Assembly: GCF_018141525.1 (NCBI RefSeq)
Contig: NZ_CP064655.1
Location: forward strand, 434,001-498,000
Reading direction: 5' to 3'
Length of the DNA: 64,000 nucleotides
Source of the DNA: Miltoncostaea marina
Lineage (GTDB): Bacteria; Actinomycetota; Thermoleophilia; Miltoncostaeales; Miltoncostaeaceae
The notes under the pieces were generated by a model. It was not told the origin of the DNA. It made no database searches and was given only the letters and a program-made list of their open reading frames with translations. The translations under genes and the position numbers were made by a program. Below, piece after piece: positions 15,869 through 23,299 of the stretch. Each line of letters opens with the position of its first letter. Within the stretch, counting starts at the first letter, position 1.

Positions 15869-17641
15869 GTGACGAACGCCCACACGCGCCGCCAGGCGGC
15901 CCTCAAGGCGATCGAGCAGGTGCGTGGCGGCACCCAAGCGGGCAGCGTCGAGACCGAGTCGATCGACTTCAAGGAAGAGGCTGGCAGCGTCGGTCGCGAC
16001 GGGGCCCGCCGCCCGATCGATGCCCGGGACGAAGGTGCGGCGCGCGCGCTCGCCGAGGAGGCGGCGTGCCTGGCCAACTCGGATCAGGGAGGGGTCCTGA
16101 TCGTGGGGGTCGATGATCGCGCCGCGGGCGAGGCGGCGTTCGTCGGCGCATACCTCGACACAGCGTGGTTGCGACAGCGGATCTACGCCCTCACCACACC
16201 CGGTCTGGCGGTCGATGAGCCAGAGGAGGTGACGGTCGCGGGCGCCCGGGTCTACCTGGTGAACGTCGCTCCGGCGCTGGAGGAGATCCGCTGTCAGGGG
16301 AAGTTGCGTGCGCGTCTGGGTACCGACTGCGTCGAGCTCACCGGGGACCGCGCGCGCCAGTTCCTCGAGCGGCGGCGCAATTACGACTGGAGCTCAGCGC
16401 CGTCCGGGCTGCGCCTATCGGACGCCTCGCGAGAGGCGCTCTCCTCTGCCCGCCGGCACTTCCGCGACGAGCACGGGGCCGAGGCCCAGGGCGACCTCGC
16501 GGTCGTCCGTCGGCTCGGCGTGGCCATCGATGACGGCGATGATCCGGTCCTCAGCAGGGCGGGCGCCCTGCTGCTCTGCGTCTACGACGACGATGGCGGC
16601 GGACTCGATCTTCAGGTCAAAGTCGGAGAGGGCGCGCCTTCCCAGGCGCGACTCGAGCTGCGAGCCCCCCTCATCGTCGCCTTCGATCGCGCGTGGGCCG
16701 AGCTCGACCGCGTTCTGCCCGCGTCCGCCGAGATCGTCGGGGCCCAGCGCCGGCAGATTCGACCGCTTCCGATGACCGCCATCCGGGAGACGCTCGCCAA
16801 CGCGATCGCCCACCGCGACTATCGGCTCGTCCGCGGCGCGACGGTCATCCTGGCCCTTGGGGAGCCAACGCGCATCCTCAAGGTCACCTCGCCAGGGACA
16901 CTCCCGCCAGGCGTATCGGTCGATCGGTTGATCGCCACTCCGTCCCGACCGCGCAACCCGGCGCTCGCCGGCGCGCTGCGCGCTCTTGGCATCGGGGAGG
17001 GCGAGGGCATCGGGATCGACCGCATGTTCGGCGCGATGCTCCGCGAGGGGCATCCGCCGCCCGAGATCGACGAGGCCGCCGGCGACGTGTCGGTGCGGCT
17101 CTCCGGCGGCCGGTCGGACCCGGTGATCCTTGACCTCTACGACCGGATCTTCAGCCGCGATCCCGCGCTGCAGGAGGACGTGCGCACTCCGATCGCCGTG
17201 AGTCTGCTGCTTGCCGAGACACCGCTGCGCCCGGAGCGGGTGGCCGGGGTCGCCCAGTGCTCGACCGCGGAGGCGCTCGAGGCGCTCGAGGCACTGGAGC
17301 GGGCCGGCGTCATCACTCGCCTGACCAACCGGGCGCGCTCGTTCTCTCTTGCGCCAGACGTTCGCACCGAACTCGGTGCGAGGGTCGCCTATCAGCCGCG
17401 GCGAGCGATCGAGGAGCATTGGCAGCTTGTCCGGGCATACCTCGACTCGCGTCCGGTCATCGGGCGCGAGGACGCCGCGGAGCTGTTGCAGGTCAGCGCG
17501 GTGCGCGCATCGCAGGTACTGAGTGAATTGAGCCGGCGAGGCGACATCGAGCCGGTTGACCGCGCCAGGGGGCGAGGCGTCCGGTACCGACGTGCAGCCT
17601 CAGACGGCTCGGCCGCGCGGCAAGCCGCGGCTCCCAAGTGA
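15869..17641 (+). CDS. Schlafen-like AlbA_2 ATPase with RecG-type HATPase and winged-helix domains
   Basis: 590 residues. The N-terminal AlbA_2 (Slfn) domain has ESIDFKEEAG at residues 30-39 and ACLANSDQGGVLIVGVDDR near 70. A central HATPase_c_4 domain carries AIRETLANAIAHRDY with N311, H315, R316, D317 and Y318, then LKVTSPGTLPPG and the GIGEGEGIGIDRM ATP-lid. The C-terminal third holds two winged-helix segments. Such proteins act as DNA/RNA-binding regulators and in anti-phage systems. The GTG at 15869 has no ribosome site; a GATACG about ten bases upstream may be a -10 box giving a near-leaderless message. Its TGA overlaps the GTG of the next gene. It directly follows the palindrome region. 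Confidence 0.85.
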   Translation: MTNAHTRRQAALKAIEQVRGGTQAGSVETESIDFKEEAGSVGRDGARRPIDARDEGAARALAEEAACLANSDQGGVLIVGVDDRAAGEAAFVGAYLDTAWLRQRIYALTTPGLAVDEPEEVTVAGARVYLVNVAPALEEIRCQGKLRARLGTDCVELTGDRARQFLERRRNYDWSSAPSGLRLSDASREALSSARRHFRDEHGAEAQGDLAVVRRLGVAIDDGDDPVLSRAGALLLCVYDDDGGGLDLQVKVGEGAPSQARLELRAPLIVAFDRAWAELDRVLPASAEIVGAQRRQIRPLPMTAIRETLANAIAHRDYRLVRGATVILALGEPTRILKVTSPGTLPPGVSVDRLIATPSRPRNPALAGALRALGIGEGEGIGIDRMFGAMLREGHPPPEIDEAAGDVSVRLSGGRSDPVILDLYDRIFSRDPALQEDVRTPIAVSLLLAETPLRPERVAGVAQCSTAEALEALEALERAGVITRLTNRARSFSLAPDVRTELGARVAYQPRRAIEEHWQLVRAYLDSRPVIGREDAAELLQVSAVRASQVLSELSRRGDIEPVDRARGRGVRYRRAASDGSAARQAAAPK

Positions 17642-18439
17642 GAACCAACGGGAAGGCTGAGCTCGACGATCTCCTCGACTCAGCGCTGCGATCGACCGGA
17701 CCCGGATCCCGAACGGTCCGGCGGCTCATGTCCTCGCCGTCATCGTCGCGACCCTCGTGCGCTGCCGGCGGCTTGCGAAGGCCGCTCGCCTCCTTTTCGA
17801 TCACGATCTCCAACTCGAGGCGGAGATAGTCGTCCGCTCCCTCATGGAGACCGCTGTTGGCCTCGCCTGGATCGTCGGAGCCGACACTGAGATCCGGGCC
17901 GAACGCCTCCGGTTGAAGGATCTGCTTTCCCGCATCGATCTGGCGGAGCGAATCCAATCGCTCGAGACCGAAGCGTTTGATCGTGAGGGGGATACGCCGG
18001 CCGAGGCGCAGACCGAGGCCGTGCGCCTCGGCAGTGTCGAGACCGATGTCGGGGACCTGCTCAACACCATGCGCGAACAACGAGACCAGCTCCTCCAGCA
18101 GGGGCTCAAGCGGCCCCCCAATGTGAGGGCGATGGCAGAGGAAGCCGGCTACGGCGTCGGCTACCTCGACTTCGCGTTCAAGAGCGAGGGTCGGACCCAC
18201 TTTCGCATCCTGAGCCTTGAGCCGTTCCTTCTGGACCGGTCCGAGGGGGATGAGTGGCTCGTAGATGCTGCGGGTCCTCGGACGCAGCTGGACGACCCGC
18301 CCTACGAAACCGCGGCCCTGTGGCTGCTCGTGCGCTGAAGGAGGCGGCAGCGGCGTTCCCGACAAAGACGCTGCCATGGATTGAACGCATTGAGGAGATC
18401 GAGGCGCGTCTCCGGTCCGGTATCGACGACGCACGATGA
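17638..18439 (+). pseudogene. DUF5677-like protein split by two apparent frameshifts
   Basis: The GTG at 17638 overlaps the AlbA_2 stop (GTGA) and opens VRTNGKAELDDLLDSALRST. The main body, RIPNGPAAHVLAVIVATL followed by LLFDHDLQLEAEIVVRSLMETAVGLAWIV, is in another frame, entered near 17690-17710. It ends at a stop at 18338. A third frame resumes at once with ALKEAAAAFPTKTLPWIERI to 18439. The helical body with repeated acidic/arginine-bearing helices resembles DUF5677. A 582-base sub-gene from GTG 17757 could still be made. The indels are either sequencing errors or decay. Coupling to AlbA_2 suggests a joint function. Confidence 0.6.
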
Positions 18440-18464
18440 GCGAGGCCGGCAGCGAAGCCGAGCG

Positions 18465-19232
18465 CTACCTGCGGATGGCGTCCGCGACCTGGTCGGCGAT
18501 CTCCTCCACGGTGTAGTCGGACGTGCGCAGCGCCACCTTGTCGGCCAGCGACGGGCTGGCAGCCAGCACTTCGGACTTGGAGATGTTGTGCCAGAGGGGC
18601 AGGACCAGCTGGCGCCCGCCATGCATCTCGCGAGCAACCAGCCCGTTCAGTTCGTAGTTCGTCCAGTTCTTCGCGAAGAAGGCCTCCGACAAGACGACGA
18701 TGCCGAACCGGCTGCTCGCGATGCCCCGGTCGATGCTCTGGCGGAGGCTGGAGCCGAGCTTGAGTTCGAAGTCGTCGTACCAGACGTCGAGGTTGCGGGC
18801 GCGCAGAGCATCAGCCAGGGGACGGACGAGGCTGGCCTTGTCTTCTGTGGCATGTGAGATGAAAACGTCGTAGGCGGCTTCGAACCCCTCGCCGTGCGCG
18901 TCGTCGATCGCGTCGGCGATGGAGCCGAGCGCACCGCTGCGCGTGGTCCGTATGGGCGCTGGCTGCGGAGGAAGCACTTGAACGCCCCAGCGTCCGCGCC
19001 ACGGACGTCCGCCGTTCTCAACAACCACGTACCAGCGACCCGAGCGCGGAATCTCGAAGTTGACCGGCGAGCGTGTCGCCCGGCCTCCCTGAGCGCGCCC
19101 GCCCCGGCCAGCCTTGAACGCCGAAAAGGTGCTGGTGTCCATCAACCAGACGTTCGCCGCCTGGCCCGAAAGCGACACCGACGCGATGGCACCCCGTGGC
19201 TGCTGTCCGAGGTCTCTGTAGAGGAACTCCAC
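18465..19232 (-). CDS. DUF1883-TIR domain protein (putative NADase effector)
   Basis: 255 residues. The N-terminal DUF1883 domain covers about 1-95 (VEFLYRDLGQQPRGAIASV, then LSGQAANVWLMDTSTFSAFK and IPRSGRWYVVVENGG). A C-terminal TIR domain starts near residue 125 with YDVFISHATEDKASLVRPLA, then DVWYDDFELKLGSSLRQSID and SRFGIVVLSEAFFAKNWTNY, with the catalytic-type glutamate E194 in TNYELNGL. TIR domains of this class cleave NAD+ in defence and signalling. The GTG at 19232 is chosen because DUF1883 normally begins with M-x-F-L-x-R-D-L; the frame extends 21 codons upstream. It is convergent with the DUF5677-like gene. Confidence 0.85.
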   Translation of the reverse strand: MEFLYRDLGQQPRGAIASVSLSGQAANVWLMDTSTFSAFKAGRGGRAQGGRATRSPVNFEIPRSGRWYVVVENGGRPWRGRWGVQVLPPQPAPIRTTRSGALGSIADAIDDAHGEGFEAAYDVFISHATEDKASLVRPLADALRARNLDVWYDDFELKLGSSLRQSIDRGIASSRFGIVVLSEAFFAKNWTNYELNGLVAREMHGGRQLVLPLWHNISKSEVLAASPSLADKVALRTSDYTVEEIADQVADAIRR

Positions 19233-19414
19233 GACCCAACTATGGGGCACGGGCCGGACGCCAAATGCGCCGCTTTCCTCGGGAAGGGCCGGCACCGGCT
19301 GGGGCGGGCGGCGCTCGGTAGGACGTCGACACTCTGTCTCGTCTCCGGCGCCGAACCGTCACGCACCGAATCCTCGCCGGCGATCTCGAGCCCAGTCCGA
19401 TTACCGTACGAGCT

Positions 19415-19942
19415 ATGGCGAATGGAAGTTCAGCAGAAGAGACGACGCTGGCCGCGCTCGGCGTGCTGGCGCAGCGCGCCGCCGAGGCGAAGAGGTGGGA
19501 ACGGGGGGCGCTGGAGGAGCGCGCGGCGGCCGTGGTGGCGGCTGTGCGGGCCGGAGCCCGTCTCGAGGAGATCGCAACGGCCGCCGGGATAACGAGGGCG
19601 GCGACGTCGGTGATCGCGCGCAAGACGCTGGCTCCACGATCCGGGCGCGGCGGCCCCTACCGACGCCGTCGAGGGGTCGCGGCCTCCATCAGTGAGGTCG
19701 AGCAGGCGGCAGCGCGTGCCACGGCGGCGACGCGGAGCCGGCAACTGGCCATCGGCGACCGGGACACGGCGGTGCTCGGTGCCGCTGAAGCGGGCATCGC
19801 CGTCCGCTCCATCGCGCAGGCCATCGGTATGGACTCCAAGGTCGTCCACACCCTCATCCGGCGCCGTCGCGGCGAGGCCACGCAAGAACCCAGTGGCACG
19901 CTTGCATCGCCTGTGGCGAGTGGTGGAGCGATGACATCATAG
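19415..19942 (+). CDS. Small basic protein with two helix-turn-helix-like segments
   Basis: 175 residues. Two helix-turn-helix-like stretches are visible: RLEEIATAAGITRAATSVIARKTL at about 50-73 and VRSIAQAIGMDSKVVHTLIRRRRG near the C-terminus. They are separated by an alanine/arginine-rich helix. No named family recognised. It is likely a DNA-binding protein of the element, placed just upstream of the ssb-parB operon promoter and perhaps regulating it. The ATG at 19415 has only a weak GAGC site. Confidence 0.6.
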   Translation: MANGSSAEETTLAALGVLAQRAAEAKRWERGALEERAAAVVAAVRAGARLEEIATAAGITRAATSVIARKTLAPRSGRGGPYRRRRGVAASISEVEQAAARATAATRSRQLAIGDRDTAVLGAAEAGIAVRSIAQAIGMDSKVVHTLIRRRRGEATQEPSGTLASPVASGGAMTS

Positions 19943-19943
19943 A

Positions 19944-19973
19944 TTGACGAAAAAGCGCGCGGTCGTGTAGGGT
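19944..19973 (+). promoter_or_regulatory. Promoter-like boxes upstream of the ssb-parB operon
   Basis: TTGACG at 19944-19949 and TAGGGT at 19968-19973 are separated by 18 bases, a good match to a housekeeping sigma-factor promoter. Downstream is a leader with an imperfect hairpin (about 19991-20017, GCCCGG...CCGGGC), a GGGAGA ribosome site, a short peptide and then ssb. Confidence 0.55.
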
Positions 19974-20043
19974 CGGACCACAATCAAGAGGCCCGGCGGC
20001 GCTGCGAACGCCCCGGGCCGTGGCAACCGAAGGGAGACTTCGG

Positions 20044-20133
20044 ATGCGTTTCGACCGTACCAACGGGCGATCGGCTGCGCTCGCGCGCGCCGCTGCGACC
20101 GGCCGGGGAAGTGGGGCCACCGATGCCCGCTGA
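20044..20133 (+). CDS. 29-residue leader peptide overlapping ssb
   Basis: A short frame from ATG 20044, with GGGAGA about six bases upstream, encodes MRFDRTNGRSAALARAAATG and nine more residues (RGSGATDAR). Its TGA at 20131 lies inside the ssb gene, eight bases after the ssb start. The overlap suggests translational coupling. It is preceded by a hairpin-forming leader, so an attenuation role is possible but unproven. Confidence 0.45.
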   Translation: MRFDRTNGRSAALARAAATGRGSGATDAR

Positions 20134-20533
20134 CCTCAACACCGTCGGCCTGGTCGGCCGACTGACCCGCGACCCGGAGCTGCGCTACACCGCGGCCGGT
20201 GAGGCGGTCTGCGGCCTGCGCCTGGCCGTCTCGACCCGGACACGCGCCGACGAGGGCTGGGAGGACCGGCCGAACTTCTTCGATGTCTCGGTGTGGGGCA
20301 AGGGCGGCGAGGCCGCCGCTGAGCACCTCACCAAGGGGCGGCGCATCGGCGTCGCCGGGCGACTCACCTGGCGCGAGTGGACGACCGATGACGGCTCGCG
20401 TCGCGAGGCTGTCCAGATCGTCGCAGCGTCGATCCAGTACCTCGACGCGCCGCGCAAGGACGACGCCGCGCCGGAGCCGGTGGGTGCGCCCAACGGGAAG
20501 GGGGCCGCCAGTGGCGACGACATCCCCTTCTGA
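20123..20533 (+). CDS. ssb: Single-stranded DNA-binding protein
   Basis: 136-residue SSB. The OB-fold shows LNTVGLVGRLTRDPELRYTA near the start, then FFDVSVWGKGGEAAAEHLTKG, RIGVAGRLTWREW and VQIVAASIQYLD. The C-terminal tail is short and ends in the protein-recruiting tip DDIPF. It protects single strands during plasmid replication or conjugation. The ATG at 20123 starts the fold and overlaps the end of the leader peptide. The end overlaps the winged-helix gene by 23 bases. Confidence 0.95.
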   Translation: MPADLNTVGLVGRLTRDPELRYTAAGEAVCGLRLAVSTRTRADEGWEDRPNFFDVSVWGKGGEAAAEHLTKGRRIGVAGRLTWREWTTDDGSRREAVQIVAASIQYLDAPRKDDAAPEPVGAPNGKGAASGDDIPF

Positions 20534-21119
20534 GCGACCGCCGCTCGCCCTCGCACCGGAGCCGGCCTCCGACGAGCCGCCCCCGATCGATGAGGCCCAG
20601 GCCGACCGCCTCTACGCCGACACGATGGCGGCAGCCCGACGCGCCGCCCGCGTCGCCGCCGAGCTGGAGCGCGCCGCCCGCGCCGGTCACCCGGCCTGGC
20701 AGGCGGCCGCGACATCGGCCCGTCGGGCCGAGGCGAGCCTTCGCACGGCCGCCCAGGTGGTCCCGGACGTTCCGCCGGACGCGCCCGCCGACCCACGCCG
20801 GGCGACCGTGCTCGGCGACCTCACCATCGACCGGGCCAGGCGCGCCGCCTTCTGGACCGACACGCCGCTCGCCCTCACCCGCTTGGAGTTCGACCTGCTG
20901 GTCGCCCTGGCGGAGCGCCCCGGCGAGGTTCTCACCAAGGACGATCTGCTGCGGCGCGTGTGGGGCTACGCCGGACGGGCCCGCACCCGCACCGTCGACT
21001 CCCACGCGTCGCGCCTGCGCCGCAGCCTGCACGCCGCCGGGGCGCCCGGCGCGACGGTCGTGAACGTGTGGGGCATCGGCTACCGCCTCACGGTCACCGA
21101 CGACCCCGAGGCGGCATGA
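20511..21119 (+). CDS. OmpR/PhoB-type winged-helix protein without receiver domain
   Basis: 202 residues. A long alanine/arginine-rich helical N-terminus occupies 1-95. The Trans_reg_C domain occupies about 100-198 (ALTRLEFDLLVALAERPGEV, DDLLRRVWGYAGRARTRTV, HASRLRRSLHAAG, VVNVWGIGYRLTV). No receiver domain or phospho-aspartate is present, so DNA binding is not controlled by a typical histidine kinase. The GTG at 20511 lies inside the ssb 3' end after GGGAAGGGGG; the stop overlaps the next ATG (ATGA). Probably a regulator of element genes. Confidence 0.85.
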   Translation: MATTSPSERPPLALAPEPASDEPPPIDEAQADRLYADTMAAARRAARVAAELERAARAGHPAWQAAATSARRAEASLRTAAQVVPDVPPDAPADPRRATVLGDLTIDRARRAAFWTDTPLALTRLEFDLLVALAERPGEVLTKDDLLRRVWGYAGRARTRTVDSHASRLRRSLHAAGAPGATVVNVWGIGYRLTVTDDPEAA

Positions 21120-21418
21120 ACGGCGTCGACCACCAGGCCGCCGGCCTTCGCGCCACCGTCCGCGCCGCCATCGCGGCGGGCGGCCTCGAGGACACGGTGC
21201 GGGCGGTCCTCGAGCGGCGCTTCCCGGCCGAGGGGCCGGGCGCAAGCCTCGACGAGGCCGGGGCCGCCCTCGGGATGAGCCCGGCGATGGTCGCCCACAT
21301 CGAGTTCGCCGCGCTCTGCGCGATCGCCGCCGGGCGCTCCGGCAGAAGCGCGGCCATCCCGACGAGCAGCCGTGATCCGCATCCCGGGCGCTCGCACACC
21401 GAAGGAGGGGGAGCATGA
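21116..21418 (+). CDS. Small sigma70-region-4-like HTH protein
   Basis: 100 residues. The middle (GASLDEAGAALGMSPAMVAHIEFAALCAIAAG) resembles a sigma-factor region 4/HTH with LDEAGAALGMS as the first helix and turn. The tail is short and basic. It overlaps its neighbours on both sides by four bases (ATGA at 21116 and at 21415), so it is part of the ssb-parB operon. It probably regulates replication or partition. Confidence 0.6.
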   Translation: MNGVDHQAAGLRATVRAAIAAGGLEDTVRAVLERRFPAEGPGASLDEAGAALGMSPAMVAHIEFAALCAIAAGRSGRSAAIPTSSRDPHPGRSHTEGGGA

Positions 21419-22971
21419 CCAGCGACACCGCGCCGACGACCCTCGCGGTGCTGCCCATCGACGCGATCAGCGTCCGCGAGGGCTGGAACCCGCGCAGCGG
21501 CGACGATGAGGTCGAGCACCAGGCGCTCACCGACTCGGTGCGCGCGCAGGGCATCCTGCAGCCGCTCTTGATCGAGCGCACCGACGAGGGCGCGGTCCTG
21601 CTCGACGGGCACCGACGGCTCGCGGCCGCGCGTGCGGCCGGGATCTCCGACGTCCCGGTGATCGAGCGCAGCGGGGAGGACGGCGAGGCGCCCCAGCTCG
21701 CCGCCGCCCTCGCGGCCAACATGCGCCGCCGCGGCCTCGACCCGATCGAGGAGGCGCGCGCCTACGAGCGCGCCGCGAAGGCCGGGTGGCCGCAGCGGCG
21801 GATCGCCGAGGCGGTCGGCTGCTCGCCGCGTCACGTCTCCCAGCGGCTGCGCCTGCTGCGGTTGCCCGACGGCGTTCAGAAGGCGATCGGCGCAGGGGCG
21901 CTGCCGCTCTCGGTCGTGCCCACCGTCGAGACGATCGCCGCCGCCGCGCCCGCCGTCGCCGACGCCCTGGCCGCCGCCCTCGCCACCGGCACGATCACGG
22001 CGGCCGAGGTCAGCGACCATCCCGAGAGCGCGCTCGCCGAGCTCGCGCAGACCGTGAACGACGAGGGGTGCCCGAGGCTCGTCGCGGTTCCCGGCTACCA
22101 GGATCTCGGGGCGCTCGCGCTTCCCGCCGACCTCGCCGCGCGCGCCGAGGCGGCCGGAGTCCACGGCGTCAGCTTCTCCGCCGACGACATGGACGCTGCG
22201 CGTGCCTTCGGTTGCCTGATCGAGTTCACGAGCGGTGAGGATCGCTACTGGCACCGGGGCTTCGTGGCCGACGCCGCCTGGGTGGCGGACCGGGTTGGCC
22301 TGCACATCGAACGGGCCGAGGAGCGGACGCGCGAGGAGGCAGAGCGCAGCGCGACGATGAGCGCCGCGGACGGCCAGGAAGGCCCGGGCGACGCGGACCG
22401 CCCGAGCGAGTCGGAGGAGGAGCGGCGCCGCCGGGAGCGCCAGGAGGCCAAGGAGAACCGGCGCGCCGCCCACCTTGCCAACCTTGACCTCGGACGGCGG
22501 GCGCTGCTCGCCTACGAGGAGCCCGCCGAGATCACGATGCAGATGGCGAAGGCCGTTGTCCTTGTCGCCCTCCATCACCAGGCGCAGGACGCCGCCCAGG
22601 CGCTTCGCCTCACCCACGAGCGTCTGCAACGCACCGAGACGGTGACCACCAAGGCCGGGGCGACGCGCGAGCGGGTCCGGTACCCCGAGCGCCACGAGGC
22701 GGAGGCGGCGCTCGTGGAATGGATCGAGGGTGCGCGAACGCCGGCCCAGCTGATCGGGCGCGCGGTGCAGGCCCTGGTCGGGGCCTTCTACGCCGACCAG
22801 GAGGCCCTGCCGCAGTCCGAGCGGCGCCCGGCCGCCATGCCCGGCCGCTACGGCGGTGGGATCGCGGCCGGGCTCCCAACGGTGATGGACGGCCTCGCGC
22901 GTGAGGTGCTCCCCGAGCGCCTCGCGGCAGGCCTGCGCGAGTCCCCGGACGTCGAGGCGCTCGCCGCGTAG
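21415..22971 (+). CDS. parB: ParB/RepB/Spo0J-family partition protein
   Basis: 518 residues. The N-terminal CTPase/ParB domain shows LPIDAISVREGWNPRSGDD, ALTDSVRAQGILQPLLIER, VLLDGHRRLAAARAAG and LAANMRRRGLDPIEEARAY. The HTH is RRIAEAVGCSPRHVSQRLRLLRLP. A long C-terminal extension follows, including an acidic/arginine coiled region (EEERRRRERQEAKENRR), longer than chromosomal ParB. The GxxRxxA box sits in GHRRLAA. No parA gene is next to it, so partition may use a host or distant ATPase, or the protein may act in replication control. Last gene of the operon; a hairpin follows. Confidence 0.9.
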   Translation: MTSDTAPTTLAVLPIDAISVREGWNPRSGDDEVEHQALTDSVRAQGILQPLLIERTDEGAVLLDGHRRLAAARAAGISDVPVIERSGEDGEAPQLAAALAANMRRRGLDPIEEARAYERAAKAGWPQRRIAEAVGCSPRHVSQRLRLLRLPDGVQKAIGAGALPLSVVPTVETIAAAAPAVADALAAALATGTITAAEVSDHPESALAELAQTVNDEGCPRLVAVPGYQDLGALALPADLAARAEAAGVHGVSFSADDMDAARAFGCLIEFTSGEDRYWHRGFVADAAWVADRVGLHIERAEERTREEAERSATMSAADGQEGPGDADRPSESEEERRRRERQEAKENRRAAHLANLDLGRRALLAYEEPAEITMQMAKAVVLVALHHQAQDAAQALRLTHERLQRTETVTTKAGATRERVRYPERHEAEAALVEWIEGARTPAQLIGRAVQALVGAFYADQEALPQSERRPAAMPGRYGGGIAAGLPTVMDGLAREVLPERLAAGLRESPDVEALAA

Positions 22972-23068
22972 GACCCGCGACACCGACCGGGACGGGCGCG
23001 GCGCGGCTCAGCGGTCGCGCGCGACAGGCACCCGTCCCGGTCTGCGATCCGTGCGCCCTCGCCGGAAC

Positions 23069-23098
23069 GCCGCCGGACCTCTTGAGGGGTCCGGCGGC
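23069..23098 (+). terminator. 11-bp hairpin downstream of parB
   Basis: Arms GCCGCCGGACC (23069-23079) and GGTCCGGCGGC (23088-23098) pair perfectly around an eight-base loop. It lies 98 bases after the parB stop and has no T-tract. Terminator of the ssb-parB operon, or an oriT-type inverted repeat. Confidence 0.6.
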
Positions 23099-23282
23099 TG
23101 GCCCTGTCCGCCGCAGGATGCGGATACCGGCGCTCTGAGAGGACGCCCCGATCGGCGATTCGCCGCAAGCCCCCCTGGGCCGGACGAGGCGAGGCCCAGC
23201 CACCGAGAGGACGACTGCCCGCGGAGCGTCCCGACAGAGCCAGCGACCCGACCGGCGATCAGGAGCCGGGCACCCTTGCATC

Positions 23283-23288
23283 TATAAT
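23283..23288 (+). promoter_or_regulatory. Perfect TATAAT -10 box just before the relaxase start
   Basis: TATAAT stands out in a GC-rich setting. Transcription would begin near 23295, only about five bases before the GTG at 23300, which has no ribosome site. This points to a leaderless or near-leaderless mRNA. No good -35 box is present at the usual spacing. Confidence 0.5.
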
Positions 23289-23299
23289 GCGATCCGACG

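Larger units (their letters stand above)
22972..23299. other. Gap between parB and relaxase gene (candidate oriT)
   Basis: 328 bases without a convincing gene. It contains the hairpin at 23069-23098, several short GC-rich inverted stretches and the TATAAT box before the relaxase. MobF relaxases usually act on an oriT next to their gene, so this is the natural place for a nick site, but no known nic consensus was recognised. Confidence 0.35.
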
